A DNA stretch of 64,000 nucleotides from Parageobacillus caldoxylosilyticus NBRC 107762 (GTDB lineage Bacteria; Bacillota; Bacilli; Bacillales; Anoxybacillaceae), in assembly GCF_000632715.1 (NCBI RefSeq), contig NZ_BAWO01000005.1, forward strand, positions 62,001 through 126,000. Direction: 5' to 3'. Positions 36,581 through 46,582 of the stretch are shown here, piece after piece. The notes beneath the pieces were generated by a model. It was given only the letters and a program-made list of their open reading frames with translations, ran no database searches and was not told the DNA's origin. The number at the start of each line of letters is the position of its first letter. The stretch's first letter is position 1. The translations under genes and the position numbers were made by a program.

Positions 36581-36812
36581 CTTTCACTCGCACAATTACT
36601 CTTTTCGGCTGCTTCGCTGCAGCAGCGTAAACGACCGTGCGGATGGCATGAATCGTGCGACCTTGTTTGCCAATCACTTTTCCGATATCTTCTTTGTGCA
36701 CCGATAATTCATACGTGATGGACTGTTCATCTTCGCTGTTTGTTACTGATACCTCTTCCGGATGATCGACAAGCGCTTGAACGATCGTTTCAATTAATTG
36801 TTTCATGCGCAT
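36570..36812 (-). CDS. khpA: KhpA (YlqC), KH-domain RNA-binding protein
   Basis: KhpA is a small KH-domain protein that works with KhpB/EloR in RNA binding and cell elongation in Gram-positives. The GXXG-containing loop is in GKVIGKQGRTIHAIRTVV (about residues 44-61); the KH fold fills the 80 residues. An alternative ATG lies two codons in. There is no strong Shine-Dalgarno and the gene starts 8 bp after rpsP, so translational coupling is likely. Confidence 0.94.
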   Translation of the reverse strand: MRMKQLIETIVQALVDHPEEVSVTNSEDEQSITYELSVHKEDIGKVIGKQGRTIHAIRTVVYAAAAKQPKRVIVRVKEKG

Positions 36813-36820
36813 CCCAAACT

Positions 36821-37093
36821 TTATTTACCGTATTTTAAGTTATGGAATTTCTCTAAAATCCCTTGTTTGGATAGAAGATTGCGTACCGTATCGGATGGTT
36901 TTGCGCCGTTTTGCAGCCATTTCAGCGCAAGTTCTTCGTCAATTTTAATTTCCGCTGGTTCTGCAAGCGGATTATACGTACCGATCGTTTCGATGAAACG
37001 GCCGTCGCGTGGAGAACGAGAGTCCGCAACCACGATACGGTAGAAAGGTTTTTTCTTTGCACCCATGCGTTTTAAACGAATTTTTACTGCCAT
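36821..37093 (-). CDS. rpsP: Ribosomal protein S16
   Basis: S16 is a 30S assembly protein. [20 protein letters not shown] and [18 protein letters not shown] (to about residue 42) are the family blocks; 90 residues, as in B. subtilis. GGAGGTGCGAAATTA precedes the ATG at 37093; the longer upstream start lies in the leader and is rejected. It has its own promoter about 45 bp upstream. Confidence 0.98.
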   Translation of the reverse strand: MAVKIRLKRMGAKKKPFYRIVVADSRSPRDGRFIETIGTYNPLAEPAEIKIDEELALKWLQNGAKPSDTVRNLLSKQGILEKFHNLKYGK

Positions 37094-37133
37094 GTTAATT
37101 TCGCACCTCCGTAAATAGTTCACACAAGATAGT

Positions 37134-37162
37134 ATATTAACAATAATTGTGTAGTTTGTAAA
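37134..37162 (-). promoter_or_regulatory. Sigma-A promoter of rpsP
   Basis: TTTACA (37162-37157), a 17-bp spacer and TAATAT (37139-37134) with TG one base upstream form a good extended -10 promoter in the ffh-rpsP gap. No strong terminator is visible between ffh and this promoter, so read-through may add to it. Confidence 0.68.
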
Positions 37163-37188
37163 GTGTTTTTTCTTAACACATCACTTCC

Positions 37189-38529
37189 CTACATAAATGG
37201 GAATTTAAACCCTCTTTTCTTTCCTTTTGGCATATTGGTCATCATTTTCATCATCTTTTTCATTTCGTCAAACTGCTTTAACAGCCGGTTGACTTCCTGT
37301 ACGGACGTGCCGCTTCCTTTGGCAATCCGCTTTTTCCGGCTGCCGTTAATAATTTCCGGATGCATTTTTTCTTCTTTCGTCATCGAGCGAATAATCGCCT
37401 CGACGCGGCTAATTTGTTTCTCATCGATTTGGATGTTGTTCAATCCTTTGATTTTATTGACGCCCGGCAGCATTTTTAAAATTTCATCGAGCGGCCCAAG
37501 TTTGCGCACTTGCCCGAGCTGCTCTAAGAAATCATCGAGCGTAAATGTCGCCGTGCGCATTTTTTGCTCGAGTTCTTTCGCTTTTTCTTCGTCGACAGCG
37601 GCTTGCGCTTTTTCAATCAGCGTGAGCACATCGCCCATTCCTAAAATGCGCGAAGCCATGCGCTCCGGATGAAACGGCTCGAGGGCGTCTAACTTTTCGC
37701 CCATCCCGACGAATTTGATCGGCGTGTTTGTAACCGCCCGAATCGACAGCGCCGCCCCGCCGCGCGTATCGCCGTCCAGCTTCGTTAAAATGACGCCGGT
37801 AATGCCGAGCTGTTCATGAAAGCTTTGCGCGACGTTTACCGCGTCTTGCCCGGTCATTGCATCGACAACGAGGAAAATTTCATCCGGCTTTGCTACTTCT
37901 TTCATCTGTTTTAATTCATCCATTAACGCCTCATCAACATGAAGGCGGCCGGCGGTGTCAATGAGCACGTAATCGTAATGTTCTTCCTTGGCTTTTTCGA
38001 GCGCCTGTTTGGCGATTTCCACCGGACTGACTTGGTCGCCTAAAGAGAAAACCGGCATATTGAGCTGTTTTCCAAGCGTTTCAAGCTGTTTAATCGCCGC
38101 CGGACGGTAAATGTCGGCCGCAACTAAAAGCGGCTTGCGATTGTACCGTTTCCGCAGTAAATTCGCTAATTTCCCCGTTGTCGTCGTCTTCCCGGCGCCT
38201 TGTAACCCAACCATCATCACAACGGTCGGCGGCCGGCTGGCGACGGCAATTTTGCTTTGTTCGCCGCCCATCAGCTCGGTCAGCTCTTCCTTGACAACTT
38301 TAATGACTTGCTGCCCTGGCGTCAGGCTTTTTAACACTTCCTGCCCCACCGCGCGTTCGCTGACCCGCTTGACAAAGTCTTTGACGACTTTAAAGTTTAC
38401 GTCCGCTTCGAGAAGGGCAAGGCGAACTTCGCGCATCATTTCCTTTACATCCGCTTCTGTTACTTTTCCTTTGCCGCGGATTTTGTTCATCACGTTTTGC
38501 AAACGTTCCGATAACCCTTCAAACGGCAT
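37189..38529 (-). CDS. ffh: Ffh, signal recognition particle GTPase
   Basis: Ffh is the protein subunit of SRP; it binds signal sequences and the scRNA and docks with FtsY. The N domain, G1 (GLQGAGKTT, residues 108-116), G3 (DTAGRLH) and G4 (TKLDGD) are clear. The C-terminal M domain is Met-rich and ends MMKMMTNMPKGKKRGF. It has 446 residues, as in B. subtilis. GGAGGTG precedes the ATG; ylxM lies 14 bp upstream. Confidence 0.98.
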   Translation of the reverse strand: MPFEGLSERLQNVMNKIRGKGKVTEADVKEMMREVRLALLEADVNFKVVKDFVKRVSERAVGQEVLKSLTPGQQVIKVVKEELTELMGGEQSKIAVASRPPTVVMMVGLQGAGKTTTTGKLANLLRKRYNRKPLLVAADIYRPAAIKQLETLGKQLNMPVFSLGDQVSPVEIAKQALEKAKEEHYDYVLIDTAGRLHVDEALMDELKQMKEVAKPDEIFLVVDAMTGQDAVNVAQSFHEQLGITGVILTKLDGDTRGGAALSIRAVTNTPIKFVGMGEKLDALEPFHPERMASRILGMGDVLTLIEKAQAAVDEEKAKELEQKMRTATFTLDDFLEQLGQVRKLGPLDEILKMLPGVNKIKGLNNIQIDEKQISRVEAIIRSMTKEEKMHPEIINGSRKKRIAKGSGTSVQEVNRLLKQFDEMKKMMKMMTNMPKGKKRGFKFPFM

Positions 38530-38543
38530 CTGTTTTCACCTCC

Positions 38544-38876
38544 TTACTCTAATTCTTCTAATTGATTAATAAGAGCAAAAAGCTGCTGATCTTTCCCGTA
38601 TTTTTGTAAAATATATTCTTTTAATTGATTGATAAGCTGTTTTCGTTTTTGAAACTTCTGAAAGAGCGCCAATTTTTTTTCGTATTCTTCCAGCATTGCT
38701 TCTGTTCTTTTGATATTATCGTAAACAGCCTGGCGGCTGACTTCATACTGCTCTGCAATTTCTCCGAGGGAGTAATCATCTAAGTAGTAAAGCGACATAT
38801 AGCTGCGCTGTTTTGGCGTCAGCAGCGCCTGATAAAAATCATACAAATAATTCATTCGCGTCGTTTTTTCGAGCAT
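38544..38876 (-). CDS. ylxM: YlxM, helix-turn-helix SRP-associated protein
   Basis: YlxM is a small HTH protein paired with ffh in Firmicutes and reported to bind SRP components. The HTH resembles sigma-factor region 4 ([23 protein letters not shown], about residues 38-60); a helical, Lys/Gln-rich tail follows. GGGGAGGGAG before ATG 38876 sets the start, giving 110 residues as in B. subtilis; an upstream ATG is in the leader. It heads ylxM-ffh behind its own promoter. Confidence 0.94.
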   Translation of the reverse strand: MLEKTTRMNYLYDFYQALLTPKQRSYMSLYYLDDYSLGEIAEQYEVSRQAVYDNIKRTEAMLEEYEKKLALFQKFQKRKQLINQLKEYILQKYGKDQQLFALINQLEELE

Positions 38877-38922
38877 GAAACTCCCTCCCCTTTTGTTAAG
38901 TGAAACACCTTTACAGTTGATT

Positions 38923-38951
38923 AGTGTAGCTTTTTTTCTTACTTCTGTCAA
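38923..38951 (-). promoter_or_regulatory. Sigma-A promoter of ylxM-ffh
   Basis: A perfect TTGACA (38951-38946), 17-bp spacer and TACACT (38928-38923) lie directly after the ftsY terminator. The leader to the ylxM ATG is about 40 bases. Confidence 0.72.
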
Positions 38952-38973
38952 GATTTTATCTTTACAAAAACAA

Positions 38974-39012
38974 GGCCGGCTAAAAAGGCGCCATCTCGCC
39001 TTTCCGCCAGCC
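38974..39012 (-). terminator. Intrinsic terminator after ftsY
   Basis: There is a two-tier hairpin: outer GGCTGGC/GCCGGCC (one G-U pair) and inner AAAGGCG/CGCCTTT with a 6-base loop. On the minus strand it is followed by TTGTTTTTGT. It begins about 30 bp after the ftsY stop. Confidence 0.85.
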
Positions 39013-39043
39013 TATCGCATTTTTTCGCCAATCTAAACGCCCT

Positions 39044-40045
39044 TTATTGCTCGCTTTTCCCCTCAAATAAATCGGCAAACAGCCCGTATACATATTTTTC
39101 TGGATCAAACGGCTGCAGGTCATCCATTTTTTCGCCAAGGCCGACAAACTTCACCGGAATATGAAGCTCATTGCGGATCGCCAGCACGATGCCGCCTTTT
39201 GCCGTACCGTCGAGCTTCGTTAGCACAATGCCGGTGACGTTCGTCGCCTCTTTAAAAATTTTCGCTTGGCTCATTGCGTTCTGTCCGGTTGTCGCGTCAA
39301 GCACGAGCAATACTTCATGCGGCGCCCCCGGAACTTCCCGTTCAATGACGCGTTTTACTTTTTCAAGCTCTTTCATTAAATTGACCTTGTTTTGCAAGCG
39401 TCCGGCTGTATCGCATAAAAGCACGTCAACCCGGCGCGCTTTCGCCGCCTGGATGGCGTCATAAACGACCGCTGCCGGATCAGAGCCGGCCGATTGCTTG
39501 ATCACTTCGGCGCCGACGCGCTCGCCCCAAACTTCGAGCTGTTCAATCGCACCGGCGCGGAACGTATCGCCGGCCGCGAGCATCACCGTTTTCCCTTCCG
39601 TTTTCAGCTTATGGGCAAGCTTGCCGATCGTCGTTGTTTTTCCGACGCCGTTCACTCCGACAAACAATATGACCGTCAAACCGTCTTTCTGGATATTTAA
39701 CGCCGCTGACTTTTCATATTCTTCGTCATCGCCGCGGTAAATCTCGACAAGCTTTTCGGAAATCACTTCTTGCATTTCTTTCGGGTCTTGTATATTGCGG
39801 CGTTTCACTTCCATTTTCAACTCATCAATTAAATCCATGACCGTCGTCACACCGACATCGGCGCTAATTAAAATTTCTTCCAGTTCTTCAAAAAACTCTT
39901 CATCGACTTTGCGATAGCGGGCGATTAAGTCGTTGACGCGCCCTGCAAACGAATCACGCGTTTTCGTAAGACCTTGCTTAAACTTTTCGGTAACCGAATC
40001 GGCTTGCTGTGTAATTTTTTCTTTCAGTTTTTTGAAAAAACTCAT
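39044..40045 (-). CDS. ftsY: FtsY, SRP receptor GTPase
   Basis: FtsY is the membrane-bound SRP receptor. A short charged N-terminus replaces the long A domain of E. coli. The N domain is followed by G1 (GVNGVGKTT, residues 130-138), DTAGR, and TKLDG, with a C-terminal [10 protein letters not shown]. It has 333 residues (B. subtilis 329). ATG 40045, after AAAGGATGG, gives the family start [10 protein letters not shown]; the upstream ATG overlapping smc is rejected. Confidence 0.97.
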   Translation of the reverse strand: MSFFKKLKEKITQQADSVTEKFKQGLTKTRDSFAGRVNDLIARYRKVDEEFFEELEEILISADVGVTTVMDLIDELKMEVKRRNIQDPKEMQEVISEKLVEIYRGDDEEYEKSAALNIQKDGLTVILFVGVNGVGKTTTIGKLAHKLKTEGKTVMLAAGDTFRAGAIEQLEVWGERVGAEVIKQSAGSDPAAVVYDAIQAAKARRVDVLLCDTAGRLQNKVNLMKELEKVKRVIEREVPGAPHEVLLVLDATTGQNAMSQAKIFKEATNVTGIVLTKLDGTAKGGIVLAIRNELHIPVKFVGLGEKMDDLQPFDPEKYVYGLFADLFEGKSEQ

Positions 40046-40065
40046 ATCGACGCCATCCTTTCTTG

Positions 40066-43000
40066 TCATGACTTAACAAGTTGTTTCGAATCTTCCAAAC
40101 GGACAGAAACGAGCTTCGACACGCCCGATTCCTGCATCGTCACCCCATACAGCACATCCGCCTCTTCCATCGTGCCTTTTCGATGGGTGATGACGATAAA
40201 TTGCGTCTGGCTGCTAAACTGTTTTAAATATTGCGCATAGCGATACACGTTCGCCTCATCGAGCGCCGCTTCGACCTCATCGAGCACGCAGAACGGCACC
40301 GGGCGCACTTTTAAAATGGAAAACAATAAGGCGATGGCTGTCAGCGCCCGTTCCCCGCCGGAAAGCAGACTTAAATGCTGCAGCTTTTTTCCCGGCGGCT
40401 GTGCGACAATATCAATGCCAGTCTCAAGCAAATTGTTTGGATCGGTCAGGCGCAAATCGGCATTGCCGCCGCCAAACAGCTGACAGAAGACGTCGCCAAA
40501 ATGGGCGCGAATTTGTTCAAACGTCGATAAAAACCGTTTTTTCATCTCTTGGTCCATCTCGTCGATCACTTGATGAAGCGTTTCTTTTGCCTGCTGCAAA
40601 TCGGCTTTTTGTTCGGTTAAAAACTGATAGCGCTCCGATACCCGTTCATATTCATCAATCGCACCTAAATTTACCGTGCCGAGCTCTTCGATCGCCCGCT
40701 TGATTAATTTTACTCGTTTGCGCGCCTCTTGGACATCGACCGTCAATGGATAGGCTGCTTTCGCCGCTTCGAACGAAAGAGTATATTCTTCGCGAAGGCG
40801 GGATAATAAATTTTCCAGTTCGACATCGAGGCGGTTTAGCTTTACTTCCTCATCTTTCACGATATCGGCGAGCTGTTTATGCTGCCGCTTCTTTTCCTTC
40901 CATTCCCGCTCTAGATGTTCCAGCTGTGCTTGGTACTGAAGCCGCTGTTCGCGGCGGCTTGCGATGAGGTCGACCGTTTTTTGCTTATCCTCTAGCTTTT
41001 TGTTCCGCAATTCTTCTAACTCTTCTTCGCTAGAATGGCTGGAATTCATCTCCTCTATTAAAACGGCAAGTTCTTGCTTGGCCGTCTGCAGCTGCTTTTT
41101 CGTATCGGCAAGCTCACTGGCAAGCTGCTCTACTTTTTCTTGCGCGTTTTTCAACCGTTGCTGCGTTTCGGCAAGGGCGATCTTTTGCTCGGTCATCGCC
41201 GTCTGCAACGCTTCTTTTGATGTTTGTTCCGTTTGCTTTTTCGTTTGCAGCTTATTGATTTCTTCATCCATTTCCCGCAGTTTCTTTTCCAGATGGTCGA
41301 GCTGCTGTGCGATGACGGCGAGCCGCTCTGTCATTTGTCTTGCTTCCTGCTCGTCATTCGCTTTTTCATGGTCATAAAGGGCGAGGCGTTCGTTCATATT
41401 TTTTTCCTGCAATTGCAGTTCGCGCAATTCGCCTTTTACTTCCTGAAGCGAAAAACGCTGCTCCTCTATTTGTTCACGTAGCGCAGCCAAATTCGTTTCT
41501 TCCTGTTGAATTTGTTTCTTTTTCGCTTGCACAAGCTGCTCGAGCTTCCCCGTTTTTTCTTCCATTTCCCGCAGTTTCGCTGCAATCGTCTCCAGCTCGC
41601 GATTTCGGCTTAACAGCGAATTCGCTTTTTTCGCAATGCCGCCGCCAGTCATCGCGCCGCCGGGACTGACGACATCGCCATCAAGCGTGACAAGACGATA
41701 GCGATAGTGAAGCAGGCGAGCCAATTCATTCGCTCCTTTTAAATCGGTTGTGATGATGACGTTCCCAAGCAAATTAGCGATGACAGAATGGTAGATGTTT
41801 TCATAATGAATCAGCTCGCTGGCGATTCCGACAAATGCCGGATGGCCTTTTATCAAGGCAAGCTGTTCGGCGGGAATCGTTTTCGCCTGTATGACATTCA
41901 TCGGCAAAAAAGTCGCACGGCCGTACGCATTGGTTTTTAAATAGTGAATGGCCTTGCGCGCCACTTCTTCATTTTCGACGACAATATGCTGCATCGCGCC
42001 GCCGAGCGCAATTTCGATCGCTGTTTCATAGCGGTCGGGAACTTGAATCAGCTCCACAACTGCACCATGAACGCCCGGAAACTGCGCGCGCGCTTTTAAC
42101 ACTTCTTTTACCCCTTGGAAAAATCCCGCATAGTCTTGCTGCATTTCCTCAAGCAGTTCTTTGCGCGATTTCGTCTGCTGCAAATATTGGTATGCTTGGT
42201 AAAGCATCGCTTCTTTCTTTTCCAAATCTGTTTTCAGCACAGAAACTTCCTCTGTTTTTTGCCGCAACAGCGCTTCCGCCTGCTCGAGCGTTTTCTCAAG
42301 CTGTACCCGTTTTTCGTCTAACGCTGCATATTGTTGCCGCAGCTTTTGGCGTTCCTCCAAATATTTGTGGTTTGCTTCCGCAAGCGCCGCTTGTTTGGCC
42401 TGCAGCTTTTCTAGCAATGTTTGCAGATGGGCGCGCTCGTTTTTTAAGGTAGCTTGTTCATGGACTAATTCAATATAATCGCTTTTTAATTGTTCAATTT
42501 TTTCTTCAATATTCACATCATAGGCCGAAAGGGAGGCTTGCTTTTCCTTTAATTCGGCTTGCAGCGTGGCCACCGCTGTTTGCAGCTCGGCAAGCTGCGT
42601 TTGTTCACGGCTTAATACTTGTTCGATGCGCTCTTTTTTCTCGGCAAGGGAGGCAATCGCCTCTTCGAGCTGTCTCTGATATTGGACCGCATTTTTCTTG
42701 CGTTCTTTTAATACTTCTTTCTTTCCTTCGAGTTTTTCTAATTCTTCGCTCGCGACAAGCAGCACTTGCTGCAGCCCGTCAATCGATTCATCGAGCGCGG
42801 TAATGTGGTCGCGGAGCTGTTCGATGTCCGCTTCCGCTTTTTGCAGCGTGCTAGAGAGCTCGATTTCTTCGTTTTGATGCTGCTCAAGCTGCTGTTTTAG
42901 CGATGTCCACTGCTCATAAAGCTGTTCAATGTCATGCACCATCAGTGCGACTTCAAACCGCTCCAGCTCATCGCGCTTTTCTAAATAGTCTTTCGCGATC

Positions 43001-43629
43001 GATGCCTGCATTTTCAGCGGCTCTAGCTGTTGCTCAAGCTCGTGTAAAATGTCGCTGACGCGATGCAAGTTTTCCTGTGTTTCAGCAAGCTTTGCTTCTG
43101 CCTTTTTCTTGCGGATTTTATACTTTAGCACGCCGGCTGCCTCTTCGAAAATCGTGCGCCGTTCTTCCGGCTTGCTGCTTAAAATTTCCTCGACGCGGCC
43201 TTGGCCGATAATCGAAAACGCTTCTTTTCCAAGTCCGGAATCCATCAATAAATCGACAATATCTTTTAAACGGCAAGGCTGCTTATTAATAAAAAATTCG
43301 CTTTCCCCTGAGCGATACACCCGGCGCGTAATGCTTACTTCTTGATAATCAAGCGGCAGAAACTGGTCTTCATTATCAAGGGTAATCGTTACTTCCGCGA
43401 CATTAAGCGGTTTGCGGGAATCGCTGCCGGCAAAAATAATATCTTCCATCTTCGCCCCGCGCAATGATTTTGCGGACTGCTCGCCGAGCACCCAGCGGAT
43501 CGCATCGGTAATGTTGCTTTTTCCGCTCCCGTTTGGACCGACAACCGCCGTCACTCCGGGAACAAATTCGATCGATACGCGGTCGGCAAACGATTTAAAT
43601 CCAATAATATCTAAACGTTTGAGGAACAT
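40066..43629 (-). CDS. smc: Smc, chromosome condensation ATPase
   Basis: Smc is the large ATPase of Smc-ScpAB that organises and segregates the chromosome. Walker A (GPNGSGKSN, residues 31-39) starts an ABC half-head. Two long coiled coils flank the hinge (about 505-670, with GGAMTGGGIAKK near its end). The signature LSGGERALTAIALLF and Walker B near CVLDEVEAALDEANV complete the head. It has 1187 residues, like B. subtilis (1186). It follows rnc and its terminator and precedes ftsY by 20 bp. Confidence 0.99.
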   Translation of the reverse strand: MFLKRLDIIGFKSFADRVSIEFVPGVTAVVGPNGSGKSNITDAIRWVLGEQSAKSLRGAKMEDIIFAGSDSRKPLNVAEVTITLDNEDQFLPLDYQEVSITRRVYRSGESEFFINKQPCRLKDIVDLLMDSGLGKEAFSIIGQGRVEEILSSKPEERRTIFEEAAGVLKYKIRKKKAEAKLAETQENLHRVSDILHELEQQLEPLKMQASIAKDYLEKRDELERFEVALMVHDIEQLYEQWTSLKQQLEQHQNEEIELSSTLQKAEADIEQLRDHITALDESIDGLQQVLLVASEELEKLEGKKEVLKERKKNAVQYQRQLEEAIASLAEKKERIEQVLSREQTQLAELQTAVATLQAELKEKQASLSAYDVNIEEKIEQLKSDYIELVHEQATLKNERAHLQTLLEKLQAKQAALAEANHKYLEERQKLRQQYAALDEKRVQLEKTLEQAEALLRQKTEEVSVLKTDLEKKEAMLYQAYQYLQQTKSRKELLEEMQQDYAGFFQGVKEVLKARAQFPGVHGAVVELIQVPDRYETAIEIALGGAMQHIVVENEEVARKAIHYLKTNAYGRATFLPMNVIQAKTIPAEQLALIKGHPAFVGIASELIHYENIYHSVIANLLGNVIITTDLKGANELARLLHYRYRLVTLDGDVVSPGGAMTGGGIAKKANSLLSRNRELETIAAKLREMEEKTGKLEQLVQAKKKQIQQEETNLAALREQIEEQRFSLQEVKGELRELQLQEKNMNERLALYDHEKANDEQEARQMTERLAVIAQQLDHLEKKLREMDEEINKLQTKKQTEQTSKEALQTAMTEQKIALAETQQRLKNAQEKVEQLASELADTKKQLQTAKQELAVLIEEMNSSHSSEEELEELRNKKLEDKQKTVDLIASRREQRLQYQAQLEHLEREWKEKKRQHKQLADIVKDEEVKLNRLDVELENLLSRLREEYTLSFEAAKAAYPLTVDVQEARKRVKLIKRAIEELGTVNLGAIDEYERVSERYQFLTEQKADLQQAKETLHQVIDEMDQEMKKRFLSTFEQIRAHFGDVFCQLFGGGNADLRLTDPNNLLETGIDIVAQPPGKKLQHLSLLSGGERALTAIALLFSILKVRPVPFCVLDEVEAALDEANVYRYAQYLKQFSSQTQFIVITHRKGTMEEADVLYGVTMQESGVSKLVSVRLEDSKQLVKS

Positions 43630-43679
43630 TCATACCACGCCTCACAATCTTTCCTATGTTGTGCGATAAATAGCCGCAA

Positions 43680-43712
43680 AAAGGGCTGACTATTTTTAAG
43701 AGCCAACCCTTT
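43680..43712 (-). terminator. Terminator after rnc
   Basis: A 12-bp stem with two G-U pairs (43680-43691 with 43701-43712) and a 9-base loop overlaps the rnc stop codon and continues into TTTTTG on the minus strand. Only about 50 bp remain before smc and no clear promoter is seen there, so partial read-through is likely. Confidence 0.75.
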
Positions 43713-44451
43713 ATTGTTTCTCCAGTGTTCTTAATGTTTCGAGCGCCATCTGCGCCGCATGCTGCTCCGCTTCTTTTTTCGACTTGCCAACGCCGATGCC
43801 AAGCTCCTTTCCGTTTAGCGAAACGCGCGAAACAAATTCTTTATTATGCGCTGGACCTTTTTCCTCTAAAATCGTATATTCCAGCACGCCGATGCCATCA
43901 CGCTGCACAAGCTCCTGCAATTGGCTTTTAAAATCCATCACATGAGAAAAAGCACCTTCATCAACTTTTGGGAAAATCGTTTGTCCCAAAAATTGGACGA
44001 CCGCATCCATTCCTTGATCTAAATAGAGCGCGCCGATAAACGCCTCGAATACATCTGCTAACAGCGCCGGTCTCGTCCGTCCGCCTGTCAGTTCTTCTCC
44101 TTTTCCTAGCAGGACGAGCTCGCCGAACGACAAAGCGTTGGCAAACTTGACAAGCGAAGGCTCGCAAACAATCGCGGCCCGCAACTTCGTTAATTCCCCT
44201 TCGCTCATATGCGGAAACTTTTTAAACAAATATTGCGAAACGGTAAGCTCTAGCACCGCATCGCCCAAAAATTCGAGCCGTTCGTTGTCTTCCTGCAGCC
44301 GTCTCCGATGCTCATTCACATACGATGAATGAGTAAAAGCCTGAATGAGAAGCTTTTCGTTCGTAAAAAAAATGCCGATTTTTTCCTGCAGTTCTTTAAA
44401 TTTCGCTCTTCTTTTTTCATGAATGCGCTCTTTATCTTTTTGTTTTGACAT
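43711..44451 (-). CDS. rnc: Ribonuclease III
   Basis: RNase III processes rRNA and other double-stranded RNA; in B. subtilis it also silences toxin mRNAs. The catalytic signature [13 protein letters not shown] (residues 57-69), the second acid cluster [14 protein letters not shown] and a C-terminal dsRNA-binding domain ([16 protein letters not shown]) are intact. ATG 44451 after GGAGGG gives 246 residues (B. subtilis 249). It lies between the acpP terminator and smc. Confidence 0.98.
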   Translation of the reverse strand: MSKQKDKERIHEKRRAKFKELQEKIGIFFTNEKLLIQAFTHSSYVNEHRRRLQEDNERLEFLGDAVLELTVSQYLFKKFPHMSEGELTKLRAAIVCEPSLVKFANALSFGELVLLGKGEELTGGRTRPALLADVFEAFIGALYLDQGMDAVVQFLGQTIFPKVDEGAFSHVMDFKSQLQELVQRDGIGVLEYTILEEKGPAHNKEFVSRVSLNGKELGIGVGKSKKEAEQHAAQMALETLRTLEKQ

Positions 44452-44504
44452 ATAGAATTGCCCTCCGACTTCATTCGACGCAAAAATCAATCGTATACTT
44501 CTTT

Positions 44505-44510
44505 ATTATA
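44505..44510 (-). promoter_or_regulatory. Candidate -10 (TATAAT) for rnc
   Basis: A perfect TATAAT stands 54 bp before the rnc start, just after the acpP terminator. No good -35 is seen 16-18 bp upstream (TGTGTA at 17), so this is position plus half a promoter. Confidence 0.4.
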
Positions 44511-44547
44511 TCCGTTCATCCGTGCGTTACACAGATAAAAAGCAGAG

Positions 44548-44574
44548 AAAGCCCCGTTTGGGCAACGGGACTTT
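44548..44574 (-). terminator. Terminator after acpP
   Basis: An 11-bp stem with one G-U pair (AAAGTCCCGTT / AACGGGGCTTT on the minus strand) and a 5-base loop lies about 9 bp after the acpP stop. The T run is interrupted (CTCTGCTTTTT), so it may leak. Confidence 0.75.
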
Positions 44575-44582
44575 TCTAGATA

Positions 44583-44816
44583 TTACATGTGGCTTTTTAT
44601 GTAGTTCACAGCGTCTCCTACTGTGACAATTTTTTCCGCCTCTTCATCGGAAATTTCCATATTAAATTCATCTTCTAATTCCATTACGAGTTCAACGATA
44701 TCTAGGGAGTCAGCGCCAAGATCATCTTTGAAAGAAGCATCCAGCGTTACTTGCGATTCTTCGACACCTAGACGGTCTACGATGATTTTCGTTACGCGTT
44801 CTAATACGTCTGCCAT
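44583..44816 (-). CDS. acpP: Acyl carrier protein
   Basis: This is the carrier for growing fatty acids. The phosphopantetheine site is Ser37 in [12 protein letters not shown]; the protein is strongly acidic and has 77 residues, as in B. subtilis. GGGAGGTGAATCGA precedes the ATG. Last gene of the fapR-plsX-fabD-fabG-acpP operon, 64 bp after fabG. Confidence 0.98.
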   Translation of the reverse strand: MADVLERVTKIIVDRLGVEESQVTLDASFKDDLGADSLDIVELVMELEDEFNMEISDEEAEKIVTVGDAVNYIKSHM

Positions 44817-44880
44817 TCGATTCACCTCCCTTCATGATTATAGTAGATTCGGCTAGAAAATACTAGCGGCTATTTGAAAT

Positions 44881-45621
44881 TTACATCACCATTCCGCCGT
44901 CGACATGAAGCGTTTGTCCAGTCATGTAGCTGGCTGCGTCCGATACAAGAAAGGCTACGACTTTGGCGACGTCTTCCGGCTCGCCGAAGCGGGCGAGCGG
45001 AATTTGTTTTAACATGTCCGCTTTTAATTCGTCGCTAAGACTGTCGGTCATATCTGTCGTGATGAACCCTGGGGCGACGGCATTAACCGTAATGTTGCGG
45101 CTGGCGAGTTCCCGAGCCGCCGTTTTCGTCAATCCGATGACCCCTGCTTTAGCGGCGACATAGTTTGCTTGTCCCGGATTGCCGCTAATGCCGACGATGG
45201 AGGCGATGTTGACGATGCGGCCATAGCGTTGTTTCATCATCGGCCGCGTCACCGCCTTTATGCAATGAAATACCCCTTTTAAGTTCGTATTAATCACCTG
45301 ATCCCATTCTTCCTCTTTCATGCGCATCAATAAATTATCGCGGGTAATGCCGGCATTGTTCACTAAAATATCGATGCGGCCAAACTGCTCTAGCACCGTT
45401 TTTACCATGCGCTCGACGGCTTCGGCGCTGGAAACATCCGCTTGGATCGCCACCGCTTCTTGGCCCATCTTTTTGATTTCTTCGACCACTTCATTCGCTT
45501 TTGCTTCGCTGCCGGCGTAATTGACGGCTACTGTTGCCCCTTGGCGGGCAAGTTCGAGCGCAATCGCCCGACCGATGCCGCGCGACGCTCCCGTGACAAG
45601 CGCTACTTTCCTTTGCAACAT
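44881..45621 (-). CDS. fabG: FabG, 3-oxoacyl-ACP reductase
   Basis: FabG is the NADPH-dependent short-chain reductase of fatty acid elongation. TGASRGIG (10-17) binds cofactor; NNAG is present; catalytic Ser141, Tyr154 and Lys158 (YVAAK) are all in place. It has 246 residues. It lies 4 bp after fabD. Many SDR enzymes share these motifs, but the operon fixes the call. Confidence 0.98.
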   Translation of the reverse strand: MLQRKVALVTGASRGIGRAIALELARQGATVAVNYAGSEAKANEVVEEIKKMGQEAVAIQADVSSAEAVERMVKTVLEQFGRIDILVNNAGITRDNLLMRMKEEEWDQVINTNLKGVFHCIKAVTRPMMKQRYGRIVNIASIVGISGNPGQANYVAAKAGVIGLTKTAARELASRNITVNAVAPGFITTDMTDSLSDELKADMLKQIPLARFGEPEDVAKVVAFLVSDAASYMTGQTLHVDGGMVM

Positions 45622-45625
45622 TCTT

Positions 45626-46567
45626 TTATTCTCCTTTCACTGCCGCAACGGTTAATTCCAGTGTTTCTAGATCATTGACGGCGTGCACGCGCACGTTGCG
45701 GTCAATTTTTTTCACCAGCCCGGATAGCACCTTCCCTGGGCCGATTTCAATAAACGTATCCACTCCTAAAGCGATCATCGTTTGCACTGATTCTTCCCAG
45801 CGCACTGGGGAATATAACTGCTCAATTAATAGGCGCGAAATCTCTTCTTTTTTCACAACCGGCTTCGCAGTCACGTTGGCGATGACCGGAATTTTCGCAT
45901 CGTGGGTAGCAATGTCGTTTAGCACTTCTTGCAATTTGCCGGCCGCCGGTTTCATTAAGGACGAATGAAACGGTCCGCTTACCTCGAGCGGAATCACCCG
46001 TTTGGCGCCGCGCTCTTTCGCCAGCTGACCAGCTTTTTCCACGCCTGCTTTCGAACCGGAGATAACGATCTGACCCGGGCAGTTTAAATTGGCCAACTGT
46101 ACTGGGTCGCCTTGCGCTGATACTTCATTTGTCACCGCTTCAAGTGCCGCGGCGTCCATTCCTAATACGGCCGCCATCGTTCCTTCGCCGGCTGGCACCG
46201 CTTCTTCCATAAACTCGCCGCGTTTTCGCACCGCATATACCGCATCAGCAAACGAAAGCGCACCTGCCGCCACCAGTGCTGTATATTCTCCTAAACTATG
46301 ACCGGCAACATAATCGGCTGTAATCCCTGCCTCTTTTACTTTTTCAAGCAGGGCGATGCTTGTCGTCAATAAAGCCGGCTGGGCGTTGTACGTTAACGTC
46401 AGCGTCTCCTGCGGGCCTTCGAAAATAAGCGAGGAAAGCGAAAAGCCTAAACGTTCATCAGCGGCTTGAAACAGAGCCCGCGCATTGGCATCACTTTCGG
46501 CAATATCTTTTCCCATGCCTACCGTCTGCGATCCTTGTCCCGGAAAAATAAAAGCGATTTTCCCCAT
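45626..46567 (-). CDS. fabD: FabD, malonyl-CoA:ACP transacylase
   Basis: FabD loads malonate onto ACP. The nucleophile is Ser91 in GHSLGEY; the oxyanion motif FPGQGSQ is at residues 8-14 and the partner His in [10 protein letters not shown]. It has 313 residues (B. subtilis 317). A 15-bp gap follows plsX, carrying AGGAAGGGA. Confidence 0.98.
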   Translation of the reverse strand: MGKIAFIFPGQGSQTVGMGKDIAESDANARALFQAADERLGFSLSSLIFEGPQETLTLTYNAQPALLTTSIALLEKVKEAGITADYVAGHSLGEYTALVAAGALSFADAVYAVRKRGEFMEEAVPAGEGTMAAVLGMDAAALEAVTNEVSAQGDPVQLANLNCPGQIVISGSKAGVEKAGQLAKERGAKRVIPLEVSGPFHSSLMKPAAGKLQEVLNDIATHDAKIPVIANVTAKPVVKKEEISRLLIEQLYSPVRWEESVQTMIALGVDTFIEIGPGKVLSGLVKKIDRNVRVHAVNDLETLELTVAAVKGE

Positions 46568-46582
46568 ACGTTTTCCCTTCCT

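Noticed and set aside
38898-38920. cre-like string TGTAAAGGTGTTTCA in the ylxM leader
   Set aside because: It departs from the cre pattern at the central CG and other key positions.
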